Assembly (NCBI RefSeq): GCF_024205745.1
Contig: NZ_CP073117.1
Span: 1,488,001 to 1,552,000, forward strand
Direction of reading: 5' to 3'
DNA length: 64,000 nucleotides
DNA from: Neisseria subflava
GTDB lineage: Bacteria > Pseudomonadota > Gammaproteobacteria > Burkholderiales > Neisseriaceae
In this document: in pieces, positions 26,128 to 37,486 of the stretch
How positions within the stretch are numbered: the stretch's first letter is position 1
How the letters are laid out: every line of letters begins with the position of its first letter
The notes under the pieces: generated by a model
What the model was told of the DNA's origin: nothing
What the model saw: the letters and a program-made list of their open reading frames with translations, nothing else
Databases searched by the model: none
Position numbers and translations under genes: made by a program

Positions 26128-27875
<1,748 letters not shown>

Positions 27876-28670
27876 ATGAAAGCCTATCACGACCTTATGC
27901 GCCATGTTCTCGACAATGGTATCGACAAATCCGACCGTACCGGCACCGGAACGCGGTCTGTGTTCGGTTACCAAATGCGTTTTGATTTGAGCGAAGGCTT
28001 TCCGCTGTTGACCACCAAAAAACTGCATCTGCGCTCGATTATTCATGAACTGCTTTGGTTTCTCAAAGGCGATACCAATATCAAATACCTGAAAGACAAC
28101 AACGTTTCCATTTGGGACGAATGGGCGGATGAAAACGGCGATTTGGGCCCGGTTTACGGCTACCAATGGCGCAGCTGGCCTGCACCCGACGGCCGCCATA
28201 TCGACCAAATTGCCAATGTGGTGGAACAAATCAAGAAAAATCCCGACTCACGCCGTCTGATTGTATCGGCATGGAATCCGGCTTTGGTCGACGAAATGGC
28301 CTTGCCGCCTTGCCACGCACTGTTTCAGTTTTACGTTGCCAACGGCAAACTGTCCTGCCAGCTTTACCAACGCAGCGCCGATATTTTCCTTGGCGTACCG
28401 TTCAACATAGCCAGCTACGCATTGTTGACCATGATGATGGCGCAAGTGTGCGGCCTGGAAGCCGGTGAGTTTATCCATACGTTTGGCGATGCGCATTTGT
28501 ACAGCAACCATATCGAGCAGGCCCAGCTGCAATTAAGCCGCGATTTCCGAAACCTGCCAACCATGAAAATCAACCCTGAAGTCAAAGACTTGTTTGCCTT
28601 CAAATTTGAAGACTTTGAGCTGGAAGGCTACGATCCGCATCCGCACATCAAAGCAGCCGTATCGGTGTAA
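27876..28670 (+). CDS. thyA: thymidylate synthase
   Basis: Methylates dUMP to dTMP with methylene-THF. This 264-residue ThyA has [18 protein letters not shown], the [11 protein letters not shown] segment, the catalytic Cys146 in [12 protein letters not shown], and the C-terminal [24 protein letters not shown] precedes the ATG at 27876. The frame is open from 27744, but that part is not conserved in character and includes a DUS. Confidence 0.97.
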   Translation: MKAYHDLMRHVLDNGIDKSDRTGTGTRSVFGYQMRFDLSEGFPLLTTKKLHLRSIIHELLWFLKGDTNIKYLKDNNVSIWDEWADENGDLGPVYGYQWRSWPAPDGRHIDQIANVVEQIKKNPDSRRLIVSAWNPALVDEMALPPCHALFQFYVANGKLSCQLYQRSADIFLGVPFNIASYALLTMMMAQVCGLEAGEFIHTFGDAHLYSNHIEQAQLQLSRDFRNLPTMKINPEVKDLFAFKFEDFELEGYDPHPHIKAAVSV

Positions 28671-28682
28671 TCCAAGTTAAAA

Positions 28683-28720
28683 AACAAAAGGCCGTCTGAA
28701 ACTTCAGACGGCCTTTTGTT
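28683..28720. terminator. bidirectional DUS terminator
   Basis: An 18-bp perfect stem with a 2-base loop lies between convergent thyA and the surface lipoprotein gene. Confidence 0.85.
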
Positions 28721-28729
28721 TAGGCAGGG

Positions 28730-30169
28730 TTATTGACGTTTCGCGCCATAGCCACCGATTAAGTGTTCGGTTGCATCTTTGTTTTTCAAGCCGTAAGTGC
28801 CACCAATTTCTGCAGCATTTGGGCCGTAGAATTTGCCGTTCAGATTACCGCTTAACTTGTCATCGGCCGTGCTGACTTTACCGGAGAAGAGGTTGCCGTC
28901 TTTCCAGCTTGCCGTACCTTTGAAATCGTAGTTTTTATCTGCTTTAGATACGCGCTTACCATTTTCCAAAGTATGGAAGTGTGAGTTTGACGTTTCAAAA
29001 CGGACACCTTTGAGGCCGAAATCAACGATAGCCATGACATTGGAAGTCAACTGACGATTGTTCTTGTCGGTAACCACATAGGCAGTGGAAATACCTTTGT
29101 AGGTGGCTGTACCTTTTGCAGGCAGGGTAGTGAAGACAGTTTCATCGCCTAGGCTTTGGTAGCCTTGGTATACATGTCCTTTAGGGTCGGTGTAATGCGC
29201 GAAGGTTTGATATGTCCAGCCGGCCGCAGAAGGATCATGCAAAACAATTTTGGTACCGTCATCAAAATTGATGACATAGACACCGTCGAATTGTTTGTCA
29301 AAAACTAAGCCGTTTGTATCGGTGCGGAAGTAGGCTAACTTATCACTGTCAATTTTATTAAAGGTTGCCAGACCAGTGCGATGTTGCAGATTTTTTTGGT
29401 ATAAAGAGTCTAATTCTTCAATTTTAGCTTTAATTTCCTTTATTTTGTCATGGTCAACTTGACCAGACTCTGTGTTTTGTTCTTTTTTTAGATTTTCTTT
29501 TTCAGCTTCTAATTTCTTATAAAGTTCAACAATACGTTCATCCAAAGTTGATTTACCGTATGCAAATTCGGTATTTTTCTCTTTGCCTGTTTGTTCGCTG
29601 ATATCTGTTTCAGTATTTCCTTTTGAATATACTTTGGCAATAACAGAAGCATAACTTGTCCATGTAGGTTGGGTTGCGCTGCCATTGCTGGTTTTGTTAA
29701 ACAATACAACGCCGTCCATTTTGACTTCATCATTGCTGTTAAAGTCAATAGAACTGATCAGGCCATTTTGGTTACGGTCTTGATTGTCTGTTTGGAACAT
29801 TTTGCCTGTGGCATCTTTGCGGATTTGTACGTTAGGATTGGATTGCTGCGCACCTTTGGAGGATATGAAATGTGTGTGCAAAGGCTGGCTAACGTTGGCC
29901 GGATCGATTGGAGCTTCATCGGTCAGTTCGGCAAGCTTGTCGGCACGGTTGGTAAGCGTAGTAGACGGCGCTTTCTGAGTGTTGGCATTGCTGTTGTTAT
30001 TGGCAGAATTGCCATTTTTGCCAGCAGAATTGCCGGTATTATTGGTAGGAGTCGCGCCGGTGCTTAAAGCAGATGAACCGCCGCCTCCGCCACCACCGCA
30101 TGCGGACAAAATGGCTGTGCTGACGGCCGTGAAAACGATGGTTTTAAGTTTGGTTTGAATGTTTGACAT
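28730..30169 (-). CDS. TbpB-like (Slam-type) surface lipoprotein with coiled-coil insert
   Basis: Encodes 479 residues. The signal ends in the lipobox LSAC (Cys24), followed by seven glycines and then an Asn/Thr/Ser-rich linker. Poly-Gly after the lipid anchor is typical of surface-exported neisserial lipoproteins such as fHbp and NHBA. The C-terminal half, with TASWKDGNLFSGKVS and FYGPNAAEIGGTYGL, matches the transferrin-binding-protein B beta-barrel family. Between about residues 205 and 265 lies a Lys/Glu-rich heptad stretch (LYKKLEAEKENLKKEQ), a likely coiled coil, that is unusual for the family. The ligand is unknown. No slam gene or TonB-dependent receptor is adjacent. Confidence 0.8.
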   Translation of the reverse strand: MSNIQTKLKTIVFTAVSTAILSACGGGGGGGSSALSTGATPTNNTGNSAGKNGNSANNNSNANTQKAPSTTLTNRADKLAELTDEAPIDPANVSQPLHTHFISSKGAQQSNPNVQIRKDATGKMFQTDNQDRNQNGLISSIDFNSNDEVKMDGVVLFNKTSNGSATQPTWTSYASVIAKVYSKGNTETDISEQTGKEKNTEFAYGKSTLDERIVELYKKLEAEKENLKKEQNTESGQVDHDKIKEIKAKIEELDSLYQKNLQHRTGLATFNKIDSDKLAYFRTDTNGLVFDKQFDGVYVINFDDGTKIVLHDPSAAGWTYQTFAHYTDPKGHVYQGYQSLGDETVFTTLPAKGTATYKGISTAYVVTDKNNRQLTSNVMAIVDFGLKGVRFETSNSHFHTLENGKRVSKADKNYDFKGTASWKDGNLFSGKVSTADDKLSGNLNGKFYGPNAAEIGGTYGLKNKDATEHLIGGYGAKRQ

Positions 30170-30530
30170 GGTATTCCCTGTATGGTTATTCGCTTGATGA
30201 AAAGGTTGGAGAGATCGTTTATCTGATTTTTAAACCTTTAATTTCCGATAATAACCATAAATCATAAAAAAATAAACAGTTTGTTTGCATTTCTGTACAA
30301 AAATTAATCAAAGGGCAGGTGGTTGGGTAGATGTTTTTTAGTTAATTGTTTTATATGAATTTATTTTAAATATTTTAGTGAGTTCGATAGCTGGGCTGTT
30401 TCTTTTTAACAAACTTTTCAGACGGCCTTTGGAAGATAAAAAAGCAGTCGGACTTTATGGATGCTTTTCTCTCAACGGATAAGCGTATTTCCGTTAAAAT
30501 ACGCCTTCTTTTCCGATTCGAAACATTGTC
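30170..30530. other. intergenic region between surface lipoprotein gene and smc
   Basis: These 361 bases are A/T rich, with one minus-orientation DUS (about 30417-30428). They must hold both divergent promoters. I find no convincing Fur box, open frame or RNA gene. Confidence 0.5.
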
Positions 30531-33500
30531 ATGCGCCTGACCCACATCAAACTCTCCGGCTTCAAATCTTTTACCGACCCGACCACGATTCATGTGCCGG
30601 GGCAGCTTGTTGCGGTTATCGGGCCGAACGGCTGCGGCAAGTCGAATGTAATTGACGCGGTGCGCTGGGTGTTGGGCGAGGCTTCGGCGAAGCAGCTTCG
30701 CGGCGAGAGTATGCAGGACGTGATTTTTAACGGTGCGGCGACGCGCCGTCCTGCGCCGAGGGCTTCGGTGGAACTGGTGTTTGACAACAGCGACCACAGT
30801 TTGCAAGGGGCGTGGGGGCAGTATGCCGAGGTGAGCATCAAGCGGCAGCTGACGCGGCAGGGTGAATCGACTTATTTTATCAACAATCAGACCGTACGCC
30901 GCCGCGACATTACCGATTTGTTTTTGGGTACGGGCGTGGGCGCGCGCGGTTATGCCGTTATCGAGCAGGGGATGATTTCGCGCATCATCGAAGCGCGGCC
31001 GGAGGAGTTGCGCGCCTATATCGAGGAGGCTGCGGGCGTGTCCAAATATAAGGAACGCCGCAAGGAGACGGAAGGCCGTCTGAAAGACACGCGCGAGCAT
31101 TTGCAGCGTTTGGGCGATTTGCAGAACGAGTTGGCGCGTCAGGTGGAAAAGCTGGAGAAACAGGCGGAAACCGCCGAACGCTACAAATCCCTGACCGCGC
31201 AGTTGAACCAACAACAGGATTTGCTTGATTACGCCCAATGGCAGCAATCGCTTGCTGTCGCCGACAAGGCGACAGCGCAGCATCAGTCTTTGCAGGCGCA
31301 GCAGGACGAAACCGCCGCGCAGGTTCAGGCGTTAAATGACGAAGTACACGCCTTGCAGACTGCCGAACAGTCGCAGCAGCAGGCGGTGCATGAATTGAGC
31401 AACAAACGCGGCGTGTTGCGCGAGCAGATTGCCCGTTTGGAAGAACAAATCCGCCATCAGCAAAACCTGCACCAACGCATCGAACGCGACAAGCAGGCGG
31501 CGCAGGCGCAGTTGCAACGCATCCATCAGGAGCAGCAGCAAATCCGCGTGCAGCTTGAAGAAAACGAGTTGCAGGCCGAAGAAAAGCAAACTGAGTTGGC
31601 GGAATGGGCGATGCAGGTTGCCGAACACGAAGAGCGTCTGCCCGAATTGGAAGAAGCCCAAGCCACGCTCAACGCCGCCTTCCAAACCCAGCAGGACGAG
31701 GCAAACCGCATCCGCCGCGAACTGGCGTTGAAGCAGCAACAGCTTGCCCATGCCGAACAAACGATTGCCAAGCATGAAGAGCGTAAAGGCCGTCTGAAGC
31801 AGGAAAACCAAGCCTTGAACCTGCCCGACGAAGCCGAAACCGCCGCCGCGCAGGAAGCCGCCGCCTTGTTGCAAAGCCAGCAAGAGCATTACGAAGAACA
31901 AATCATTGCCGCCGAAGAAGTCTTACACGCCGCCCGCGAGGCGTTTCAGACGGCCTCAAACCGCTTCCAAAGCCTGAAGCAGCAATACATCACTTTACAG
32001 GCGCAGCAGCAGGCGTTGTCGCAAATCCTGTCGCAACAGCAGGAAGCCGCCGACTTCTGGCAGGCAACCGACCACGCCGCCGCGCCGCAACTGTGGCAAC
32101 ACATCACCGCGCCCGCCGAGTGGCAGCACGCCCTGTCCGTCATCCTTGCCGAACGCCTGCACGCCCGCAGCGTGCCGCAAGGCTTCGTTCCGCCCACGCC
32201 TTTGCCGCAAGGGCAGGCGGCATGGCTTTCAGACGACCTCTCCGGCGGCATCAAAAAATCCCTGCCCGTACAGGCATTGCTGAACCAAATCCAAGCGCAG
32301 CCGCCGTTTCAGACGGCATTGCACCACTGGCTTGACGGCGTATTGTGCGCGCCCGATTTGAATTACGCCCTCGCGCATCAAAGCGATTTGGGCGCACACC
32401 AAATCTGGCTCACGCCCGAAGGCCATCAGGTCGATAAAGTCAGCGTCCTGCTCTATGCCAAACCCGCGCAGGAAAGCCTGATTACCCAAAAAGCGCGCCT
32501 CGACGGCATCGCGTCCGAACTGGAAAACCTCGCCCCCGAACTTTCCGCCGCCGAAGTCGCGTTTAAACAGGCAGAGGTTGCCGTGCGCTCGTCCGAAACG
32601 CAGCACAAAAACCTGATGCAGCAGCAACAGCAACACACGCGCCAATACAGCCAAGCGCAGCAACGCGCCGCCGAACTTCTGGCGCGTACCAACCAAGGGC
32701 AAATCCGCCGCGAACACATCGAGCGCGAACTGGCGCAGTTGGCGGAAGAACAGACCGTGTTGCAACACACGTCCGACGGGCTTTCAGACGACATCGCTAC
32801 TTTGCAGGAAGCCGCCGCCGAACTCGAACACCAGCAGCAAACCACCGCACACAGTCGCCAAGAGCAGCAAGGTCGTCTGAAACAGGCGCAGCTTGCCCTA
32901 TTGGAAGCCAACCGCCAATACGGACTGGCCGAAGTCGCTGTCCACAAGCTAAACCAGCAAAAACAAAACTACCAACAGCAAATTGCCCAGCTTGAACAGC
33001 AAACCTTCGACTGGCAGGAACGCCAGCAAGAGCTTGCCCTCGCCTATGAAACCGAGTTCCAAAACGACGAGCAGCACATCAAGCTCGACGAGTTGACCGA
33101 AGCCGTACAAACCTTGGACGAAGAATATATTGTTGTACAAGAGAAACTGGCTCAGATACAAGAGAAGGGTAGGGAGCAATACGCTAAAGTGCAAACCCTG
33201 CAAACCCAGTTGCCACAGCTTCAGGCCGCTACCCAAACCGCCCTGTTGCAGCAGCAGGAAGCCCTGATTAACGCCAAACGCTACCATCAAAACCTGACCG
33301 AACGCGCTGCTGATTTGGACGCGCTCGAAGCGTTGGCGCAAGAATCGCCGAAAGTATTGAACAGCAGCATCGGCAGCCTCACCCAACAAATCGAAGCCCT
33401 CGGCGCCGTCAACCTCGCCGCCCTGCAAGAACTCGAAGAAGCGCGCGAACGCGACGGCTACTACCGCAGCCAGAGCGAAGACGTGCAGGCCGCCATCACC

Positions 33501-34016
33501 CTTTTGGAAGAAGCCATCGCCCAAATCGACGACAAAACCAAAGCGCGTTTCAAAGAAACCTTCGACGCCGTCAACGGCAAAGTCCAAACCTTCTTCCCGA
33601 CCCTGTTCGGCGGCGGCGAAGCCACCCTCAAAATGATAGGCGACGACCTCCTGACCGCCGGCGTGTCCATCATGGCGCGCCCGCCCGGCAAGAAAAACAG
33701 CACCATCCACCTCCTCTCCGGCGGCGAAAAAGCCCTCACTGCCATGAGCCTCGTGTTCGCCCTGTTCAGCCTCAACCCTGCCCCCTTCTGCCTCCTGGAC
33801 GAAGTCGACGCCCCGCTGGACGATGCCAACACCTCGCGTTTCTGCAACCTGGTCAAAGAAATGTCGGCGCAAACCCAGTTCCTCTACATCTCCCACAACC
33901 GCCTGACCATGGAAATGGCAGAGCAGCTCGTCGGCGTAACCATGCAGGAAAAAGGCGTATCGCGGGTTGTTGCCGTAGACATCAAGCAGGCATTGGAAAT
34001 GGCTGAGCCGAATTGA
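30531..34016 (+). CDS. smc: chromosome segregation ATPase SMC
   Basis: The 1161-residue condensin core. The N-terminal Walker A is GPNGCGKSN (31-39). A long heptad coiled coil rich in Gln and Ala runs from about 165 to 500. The hinge lies around 510-640, and a second coiled arm extends to about 980. The C-terminal head has the ABC signature LLSGGEKALTAMSL and Walker B FCLLDEVDAPLDDAN. The partner scpB is at 60.5 kb, far from smc. Several DUS copies lie inside the coiled arms, including AGGTCGTCTGAA types (32228-32239 minus, 32870-32881 plus), in the region where sequence constraint is weakest. Confidence 0.96.
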   Translation: MRLTHIKLSGFKSFTDPTTIHVPGQLVAVIGPNGCGKSNVIDAVRWVLGEASAKQLRGESMQDVIFNGAATRRPAPRASVELVFDNSDHSLQGAWGQYAEVSIKRQLTRQGESTYFINNQTVRRRDITDLFLGTGVGARGYAVIEQGMISRIIEARPEELRAYIEEAAGVSKYKERRKETEGRLKDTREHLQRLGDLQNELARQVEKLEKQAETAERYKSLTAQLNQQQDLLDYAQWQQSLAVADKATAQHQSLQAQQDETAAQVQALNDEVHALQTAEQSQQQAVHELSNKRGVLREQIARLEEQIRHQQNLHQRIERDKQAAQAQLQRIHQEQQQIRVQLEENELQAEEKQTELAEWAMQVAEHEERLPELEEAQATLNAAFQTQQDEANRIRRELALKQQQLAHAEQTIAKHEERKGRLKQENQALNLPDEAETAAAQEAAALLQSQQEHYEEQIIAAEEVLHAAREAFQTASNRFQSLKQQYITLQAQQQALSQILSQQQEAADFWQATDHAAAPQLWQHITAPAEWQHALSVILAERLHARSVPQGFVPPTPLPQGQAAWLSDDLSGGIKKSLPVQALLNQIQAQPPFQTALHHWLDGVLCAPDLNYALAHQSDLGAHQIWLTPEGHQVDKVSVLLYAKPAQESLITQKARLDGIASELENLAPELSAAEVAFKQAEVAVRSSETQHKNLMQQQQQHTRQYSQAQQRAAELLARTNQGQIRREHIERELAQLAEEQTVLQHTSDGLSDDIATLQEAAAELEHQQQTTAHSRQEQQGRLKQAQLALLEANRQYGLAEVAVHKLNQQKQNYQQQIAQLEQQTFDWQERQQELALAYETEFQNDEQHIKLDELTEAVQTLDEEYIVVQEKLAQIQEKGREQYAKVQTLQTQLPQLQAATQTALLQQQEALINAKRYHQNLTERAADLDALEALAQESPKVLNSSIGSLTQQIEALGAVNLAALQELEEARERDGYYRSQSEDVQAAITLLEEAIAQIDDKTKARFKETFDAVNGKVQTFFPTLFGGGEATLKMIGDDLLTAGVSIMARPPGKKNSTIHLLSGGEKALTAMSLVFALFSLNPAPFCLLDEVDAPLDDANTSRFCNLVKEMSAQTQFLYISHNRLTMEMAEQLVGVTMQEKGVSRVVAVDIKQALEMAEPN

Positions 34017-34025
34017 GATAAGAAC

Positions 34026-34095
34026 AAAGGCCGTCTGAAAGAATGAGGAAGAAATCTATAATTTCATCTTCCCATTTTTTCAGACGGCCTTTTTG
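34026..34095 (+). terminator. long-loop DUS terminator after smc
   Basis: Opposed DUS copies are separated by about 37 bases and end in a T run. It also lies downstream of the minus-strand cold-shock gene. Confidence 0.65.
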
Positions 34096-34109
34096 TATTG
34101 GATAAAGCG

Positions 34110-34619
34110 TTATTGTTTTGAAGTATTATCTTTGGCGCGTTGAGGCTGTACCGAGCGTTGGTTGCTGCGGTTGACGGCATCGCGCCATGCTTTGCGTTCG
34201 GCTTCGATTTTGGCGGCTACTTCGTGAACCATGGTTTCTTGTTTTTTAACGGCTGGCTCTTTGGGTGTGTTGTCGGAAAAGTGGAGGCCGTACCACAAGA
34301 CGGCGAAAATGCTGCAGACGAAGATAACGGCAATCAGGCCGATGATGGCTTGTTTGCCGGCAAGGGGTTTTTCGGGGGGAGGGACGAGGACATCGAAGCA
34401 GTCGGCGCAATCGAGGGCGAAGCAGACGTTTTCGGCTTCTTTGCGGCCGCGTCGGCCTTCTGTGATGTTGAAGGAGATGTGTTGCCCTTCGGCCGGAAGG
34501 CGGGTAAGGGTGGTGAAGGCGGCAAGGGCAAGAAAGATTTCTTGGCCTGTGTCTTCTATGGTAGCGGCGCCGAAGCCGCGCTTGTTGTTCCAGCGAGTAA
34601 TCGTTCCGTAATAGCGCAT
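34110..34619 (-). CDS. cold-shock-domain protein fused to a transmembrane segment
   Basis: Encodes 169 residues. The first 65 (MRYYGTITRWNNKRGFGAAT onward) have the spacing of a cold-shock/OB-fold domain, with W, F-G and F residues in place of the RNP motifs. A Cys pair follows in CFALDCADCF. A single hydrophobic helix (about 90-112, IIGLIAVIFVCSIFAVLWYG) and a charged, helical C-terminal tail complete it. Cold-shock domains are usually cytosolic nucleic-acid binders or are fused to DUF1294. This arrangement would tether one to the membrane. The function is not known. Confidence 0.75.
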   Translation of the reverse strand: MRYYGTITRWNNKRGFGAATIEDTGQEIFLALAAFTTLTRLPAEGQHISFNITEGRRGRKEAENVCFALDCADCFDVLVPPPEKPLAGKQAIIGLIAVIFVCSIFAVLWYGLHFSDNTPKEPAVKKQETMVHEVAAKIEAERKAWRDAVNRSNQRSVQPQRAKDNTSKQ

Positions 34620-34731
34620 AATGTATGTGGGGATATTATTATAGGTAACAGTTTTTCTTTGGACTGATTTTAAATCAAAAAGTTTAGTTATTGTCTTAAT
34701 TTTACACTAGATTTGTCTTGTTGGAAGCAGG

Positions 34732-34761
34732 CAGGCCGTCTGAAGGATTTCAGACGGCCTG
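34732..34761 (-). terminator. DUS inverted-repeat terminator after glycosyltransferase
   Basis: A 13-bp stem with a 4-base loop lies 13 bases beyond the glycosyltransferase stop. Confidence 0.75.
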
Positions 34762-34773
34762 TATGGTTTATGC

Positions 34774-35943
34774 CTACTTATTAAGCACTTTTTGGAAGGT
34801 GTCGATCAGGTGTTGCGCAATGGCACGGCTGCCAAATTGTTGCAGGCAATCTTGGCGCAAACGGACGGAATCGTATTGTGCATGGTTTTCGTAGAGGGTG
34901 AGCAATGCTTTGGTCAGTTCCGGTATGTTTTCGATTGGCACCAGCAGGCCGTTGTCGGATGTGACGATGGATTCGGGGCCGCCGCAACGTGTGGCGATAA
35001 CGGGCAAACCTTGTGACAGTGCTTCGATATAGACGACGCCGAAGGTCTCGGTACGGCTGGCGAGGACGAATGCGTTGCTGTGGCGCATGAGATCTAAGGT
35101 TTGGTCGGTGGTTAATGCGCCGGTAAAGGTAACGGCGTGATTGATGCCCAAGTCGCTTGCCAGTTGTTTCAGACGGCCTTCTTCTGCGCCGCCGCCGCCG
35201 ATTTTGAGTTTGAGCTGCGGATAGGTTTTGAGTGCTTCTGCAAAAGCAGGCAGGAGCAGGTCGTGGCCTTTGAGGTGGCGCAGGTGGGAGACGCTGCAGA
35301 AGGTAAAGTCTTGATTGTTTTTTTCGGGGAGCTCGAAATCCTGTTCAAAATTGCCACCCAGCATATTGGGCAGGTATTGCCAGTCTGTACCGGCGTAGGT
35401 TTTTTCGAGAATGCGGCAGAAATCACGGCTGACGGCGAACCGGGCCGCGCTGTGGCGCACGGCTTCGTGCATGGACGGCCATTGGTTTTTGCGGACAAGG
35501 CCGCGTGAAATGGCGCTGCTGTGTTCGGTAATCACATAGGGAATGCCGTATTTTTTGAAGATGGCGCAGGCCAAAATGGCGGCGTAGTTGACGCAATGGG
35601 CATGAATTACGTCGGGTTTGCCGTTGTCGGCGATATAGGCTTCAAAAGCTTTCATGCCTGCGTTGACCCAGCGGATGCGGTCGATATCGACAACCGGGCA
35701 GCGCGGGAAGAAATACATGCTGTCATAGGCGTAAGTGTTGAGTCCGCCTTGCTGATGGCGGCGCAGGCCGTAGAAGCGCGAGAAGATGGTTTTCGGCTGG
35801 CTTCTTAAGTAGCGGAACATGGGCACGACCATGCCGATTTTCATGCCTTCGCGTTGCAGGGCTTGGGCTTGGAGGCGGAAAAAGATTCCGTCCACGTCGG
35901 TTTCGGAAGAAGGATACCAAGAGGGGATAACGACAATATGCAT
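34774..35943 (-). CDS. family 4 glycosyltransferase
   Basis: The 389 residues form a two-Rossmann (GT-B) enzyme. The N-terminal half starts MHIVVIPSWYPSSETDVDG and has DVIHAHCVNYAAILA and YVITEHSS. The C-terminal half carries LKIGGGGAEEGRLKQLASDL and the EX7E-type motif ETFGVVYIEAL with GLPVIATRCGGPESIV, typical of retaining GT4 enzymes. The acceptor, such as a glycan, lipid or pilin sugar, cannot be inferred. The gene is isolated between DUS hairpins, not in a polysaccharide cluster. Confidence 0.88.
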   Translation of the reverse strand: MHIVVIPSWYPSSETDVDGIFFRLQAQALQREGMKIGMVVPMFRYLRSQPKTIFSRFYGLRRHQQGGLNTYAYDSMYFFPRCPVVDIDRIRWVNAGMKAFEAYIADNGKPDVIHAHCVNYAAILACAIFKKYGIPYVITEHSSAISRGLVRKNQWPSMHEAVRHSAARFAVSRDFCRILEKTYAGTDWQYLPNMLGGNFEQDFELPEKNNQDFTFCSVSHLRHLKGHDLLLPAFAEALKTYPQLKLKIGGGGAEEGRLKQLASDLGINHAVTFTGALTTDQTLDLMRHSNAFVLASRTETFGVVYIEALSQGLPVIATRCGGPESIVTSDNGLLVPIENIPELTKALLTLYENHAQYDSVRLRQDCLQQFGSRAIAQHLIDTFQKVLNK

Positions 35944-35974
35944 GATGTGTTTTTTATGGAAGTAGATAACGGCG

Positions 35975-36013
35975 AGGCCGTCTGAAAAGAAAAGATATCT
36001 TTCAGACGGCCTT
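35975..36013. terminator. DUS inverted-repeat terminator after pmbA
   Basis: Opposed DUS copies with an extended, bulged stem lie between pmbA and the glycosyltransferase. Confidence 0.7.
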
Positions 36014-36030
36014 TTGTATATTTAGTTCAA

Positions 36031-37362
36031 TCAGTTGCCGGCAACCGTCATTTTAGAAACCAAGATGGAGCCGATTTGGTTGGACGAACGGCGTAATGCG
36101 TCGTCTGCCACGCCGGTGATGTCGCGGTACATATCTTGCAAACGTCCGGCAATGGTGATTTCCTGAACCGGATAGGCAATGACGCCGTTTTCCACCCAAA
36201 AACCGGCCGCACCGCGCGAGTAGTCGCCGGTAATGCCGTTGACGCCTTGTCCCATCAATTCGGTAACCAGCAAACCTGTCCCCATTTCTTTCAACAGGTC
36301 TGCCTGCGTGGCGTGGGTGTGGTTCAGATACAGATTGTGCGCGCCGCCGGCGTTGCCTGTTGTCTGCATACCAAGTTTTTTCGCGCTGTAACTGCTGAGG
36401 AAATAGCCTTCGACTATGCCGTCTTTCACCACAAAACGCGGCTGCGTGGCCACGCCTTCGGCATCGAAATAAGTGCTGCGGAACGAGCGTAGGATATGCG
36501 GTTCTTCGCGCAGGCTGAGAAACTCGGGCAGCACCTGTTTGCCGATACTGTCAATCAGGAAGCTGCTTTGACGGTAAAGCGCGCCGCCGCTGAGTGCGCC
36601 GATAAGGTGGCTGATTAAGCCGACGGCGACAGTGGTGTCGAACAGTACGGGATAGCTGCCGGTTGGAACGCTGCGGCTGTTCAGACGGCGTAAAGTCCGT
36701 TCGGCTGCGGTTTCGCCGATGAGTTCGGGCGCGTCCATGTCTTCGTGACGGCAGGAAGAATCATACCAATAGTCGCGCTGCATGCCGTGTTCGTCGCTGG
36801 CGACCACGCTGCAAGAAATGCTGTGGTGCGTGCTTTGCTGGTGTGCGGCAAAGCCGTGGGTGTTGCCGTAGACGTATTGGTAATGGCCGGTATGAACCGA
36901 TGCGCCTTCGGAATTTTCAATGCGTTTGTCCGTTGACAGCGCGGCCTGTTCGCATTGCTTGGCCAAATCGATGGCGGACTCGGTACTCAAATCCCATTCG
37001 TGGTAGCGGTCGAGGTCGCCGATATGGGTTGCCATCAAGGCAGCGTCGGCAAGTCCGGCGCAATCGTCTTCGGCGGTATAGCGTGCAATATCGATGGCGG
37101 CTTTGACCGTATCTTGCAGGGCGCGTTCGGAGAAGTCGGCAGTGCTGGCTCGGCCTTTGCGTTGGCCGACATAGACCGTAATGTCTAAAGATTTGTCTTG
37201 TTGGAACTCGATTTGTTCGATTTCGCCCAAGCGCACGCTGACGCTTTGGCCGAGCGATTCGCTGAAATCGGCTTCGGCCGAGGTGGCGCCGGATTGTTTG
37301 GCCAAATCCAGCGTGTGTCCGCACAAGCGCAACAGCTCGTCCGGTGTGTGGTTAAACAGCAT
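36031..37362 (-). CDS. pmbA: metalloprotease PmbA (TldE)
   Basis: The partner subunit of the TldD/TldE zinc protease, which acts on small modified peptides and unfolded proteins. The 443 residues include SATSAEADFSESLGQSVSVRLGEIEQIE-type beta strands near the start, the family motif STADFSERAL, and the C-terminal GVNGITGDYSRGAAGFWVENG, a hallmark of PmbA. tldD itself is not in the window. It is divergent from darP, the same pmbA/yjgA pairing seen in enterobacteria. Confidence 0.93.
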   Translation of the reverse strand: MLFNHTPDELLRLCGHTLDLAKQSGATSAEADFSESLGQSVSVRLGEIEQIEFQQDKSLDITVYVGQRKGRASTADFSERALQDTVKAAIDIARYTAEDDCAGLADAALMATHIGDLDRYHEWDLSTESAIDLAKQCEQAALSTDKRIENSEGASVHTGHYQYVYGNTHGFAAHQQSTHHSISCSVVASDEHGMQRDYWYDSSCRHEDMDAPELIGETAAERTLRRLNSRSVPTGSYPVLFDTTVAVGLISHLIGALSGGALYRQSSFLIDSIGKQVLPEFLSLREEPHILRSFRSTYFDAEGVATQPRFVVKDGIVEGYFLSSYSAKKLGMQTTGNAGGAHNLYLNHTHATQADLLKEMGTGLLVTELMGQGVNGITGDYSRGAAGFWVENGVIAYPVQEITIAGRLQDMYRDITGVADDALRRSSNQIGSILVSKMTVAGN

Positions 37363-37486
37363 AAAAAGGTTTCCTGACAGGGTTTTGCGGCATTTTAACC
37401 GTTTCAGACGACCTCTGCAAAAATCGCACGGAAAGGCCGTCTGAAAACTGATAAAATAGGCAGATTCAGAAAATCAGGGAAACACA

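Noticed and set aside
30170-30530. Possible Fur box before the surface lipoprotein gene
   Set aside because: GATAATAACC and neighbouring A/T-rich sequence do not give a symmetrical 19-bp match.
32949-33896. Open frame of 315 codons antisense to smc
   Set aside because: A low-complexity Gly/Phe/Leu translation caused by the codon bias of the SMC coiled coil and head; no start signals.
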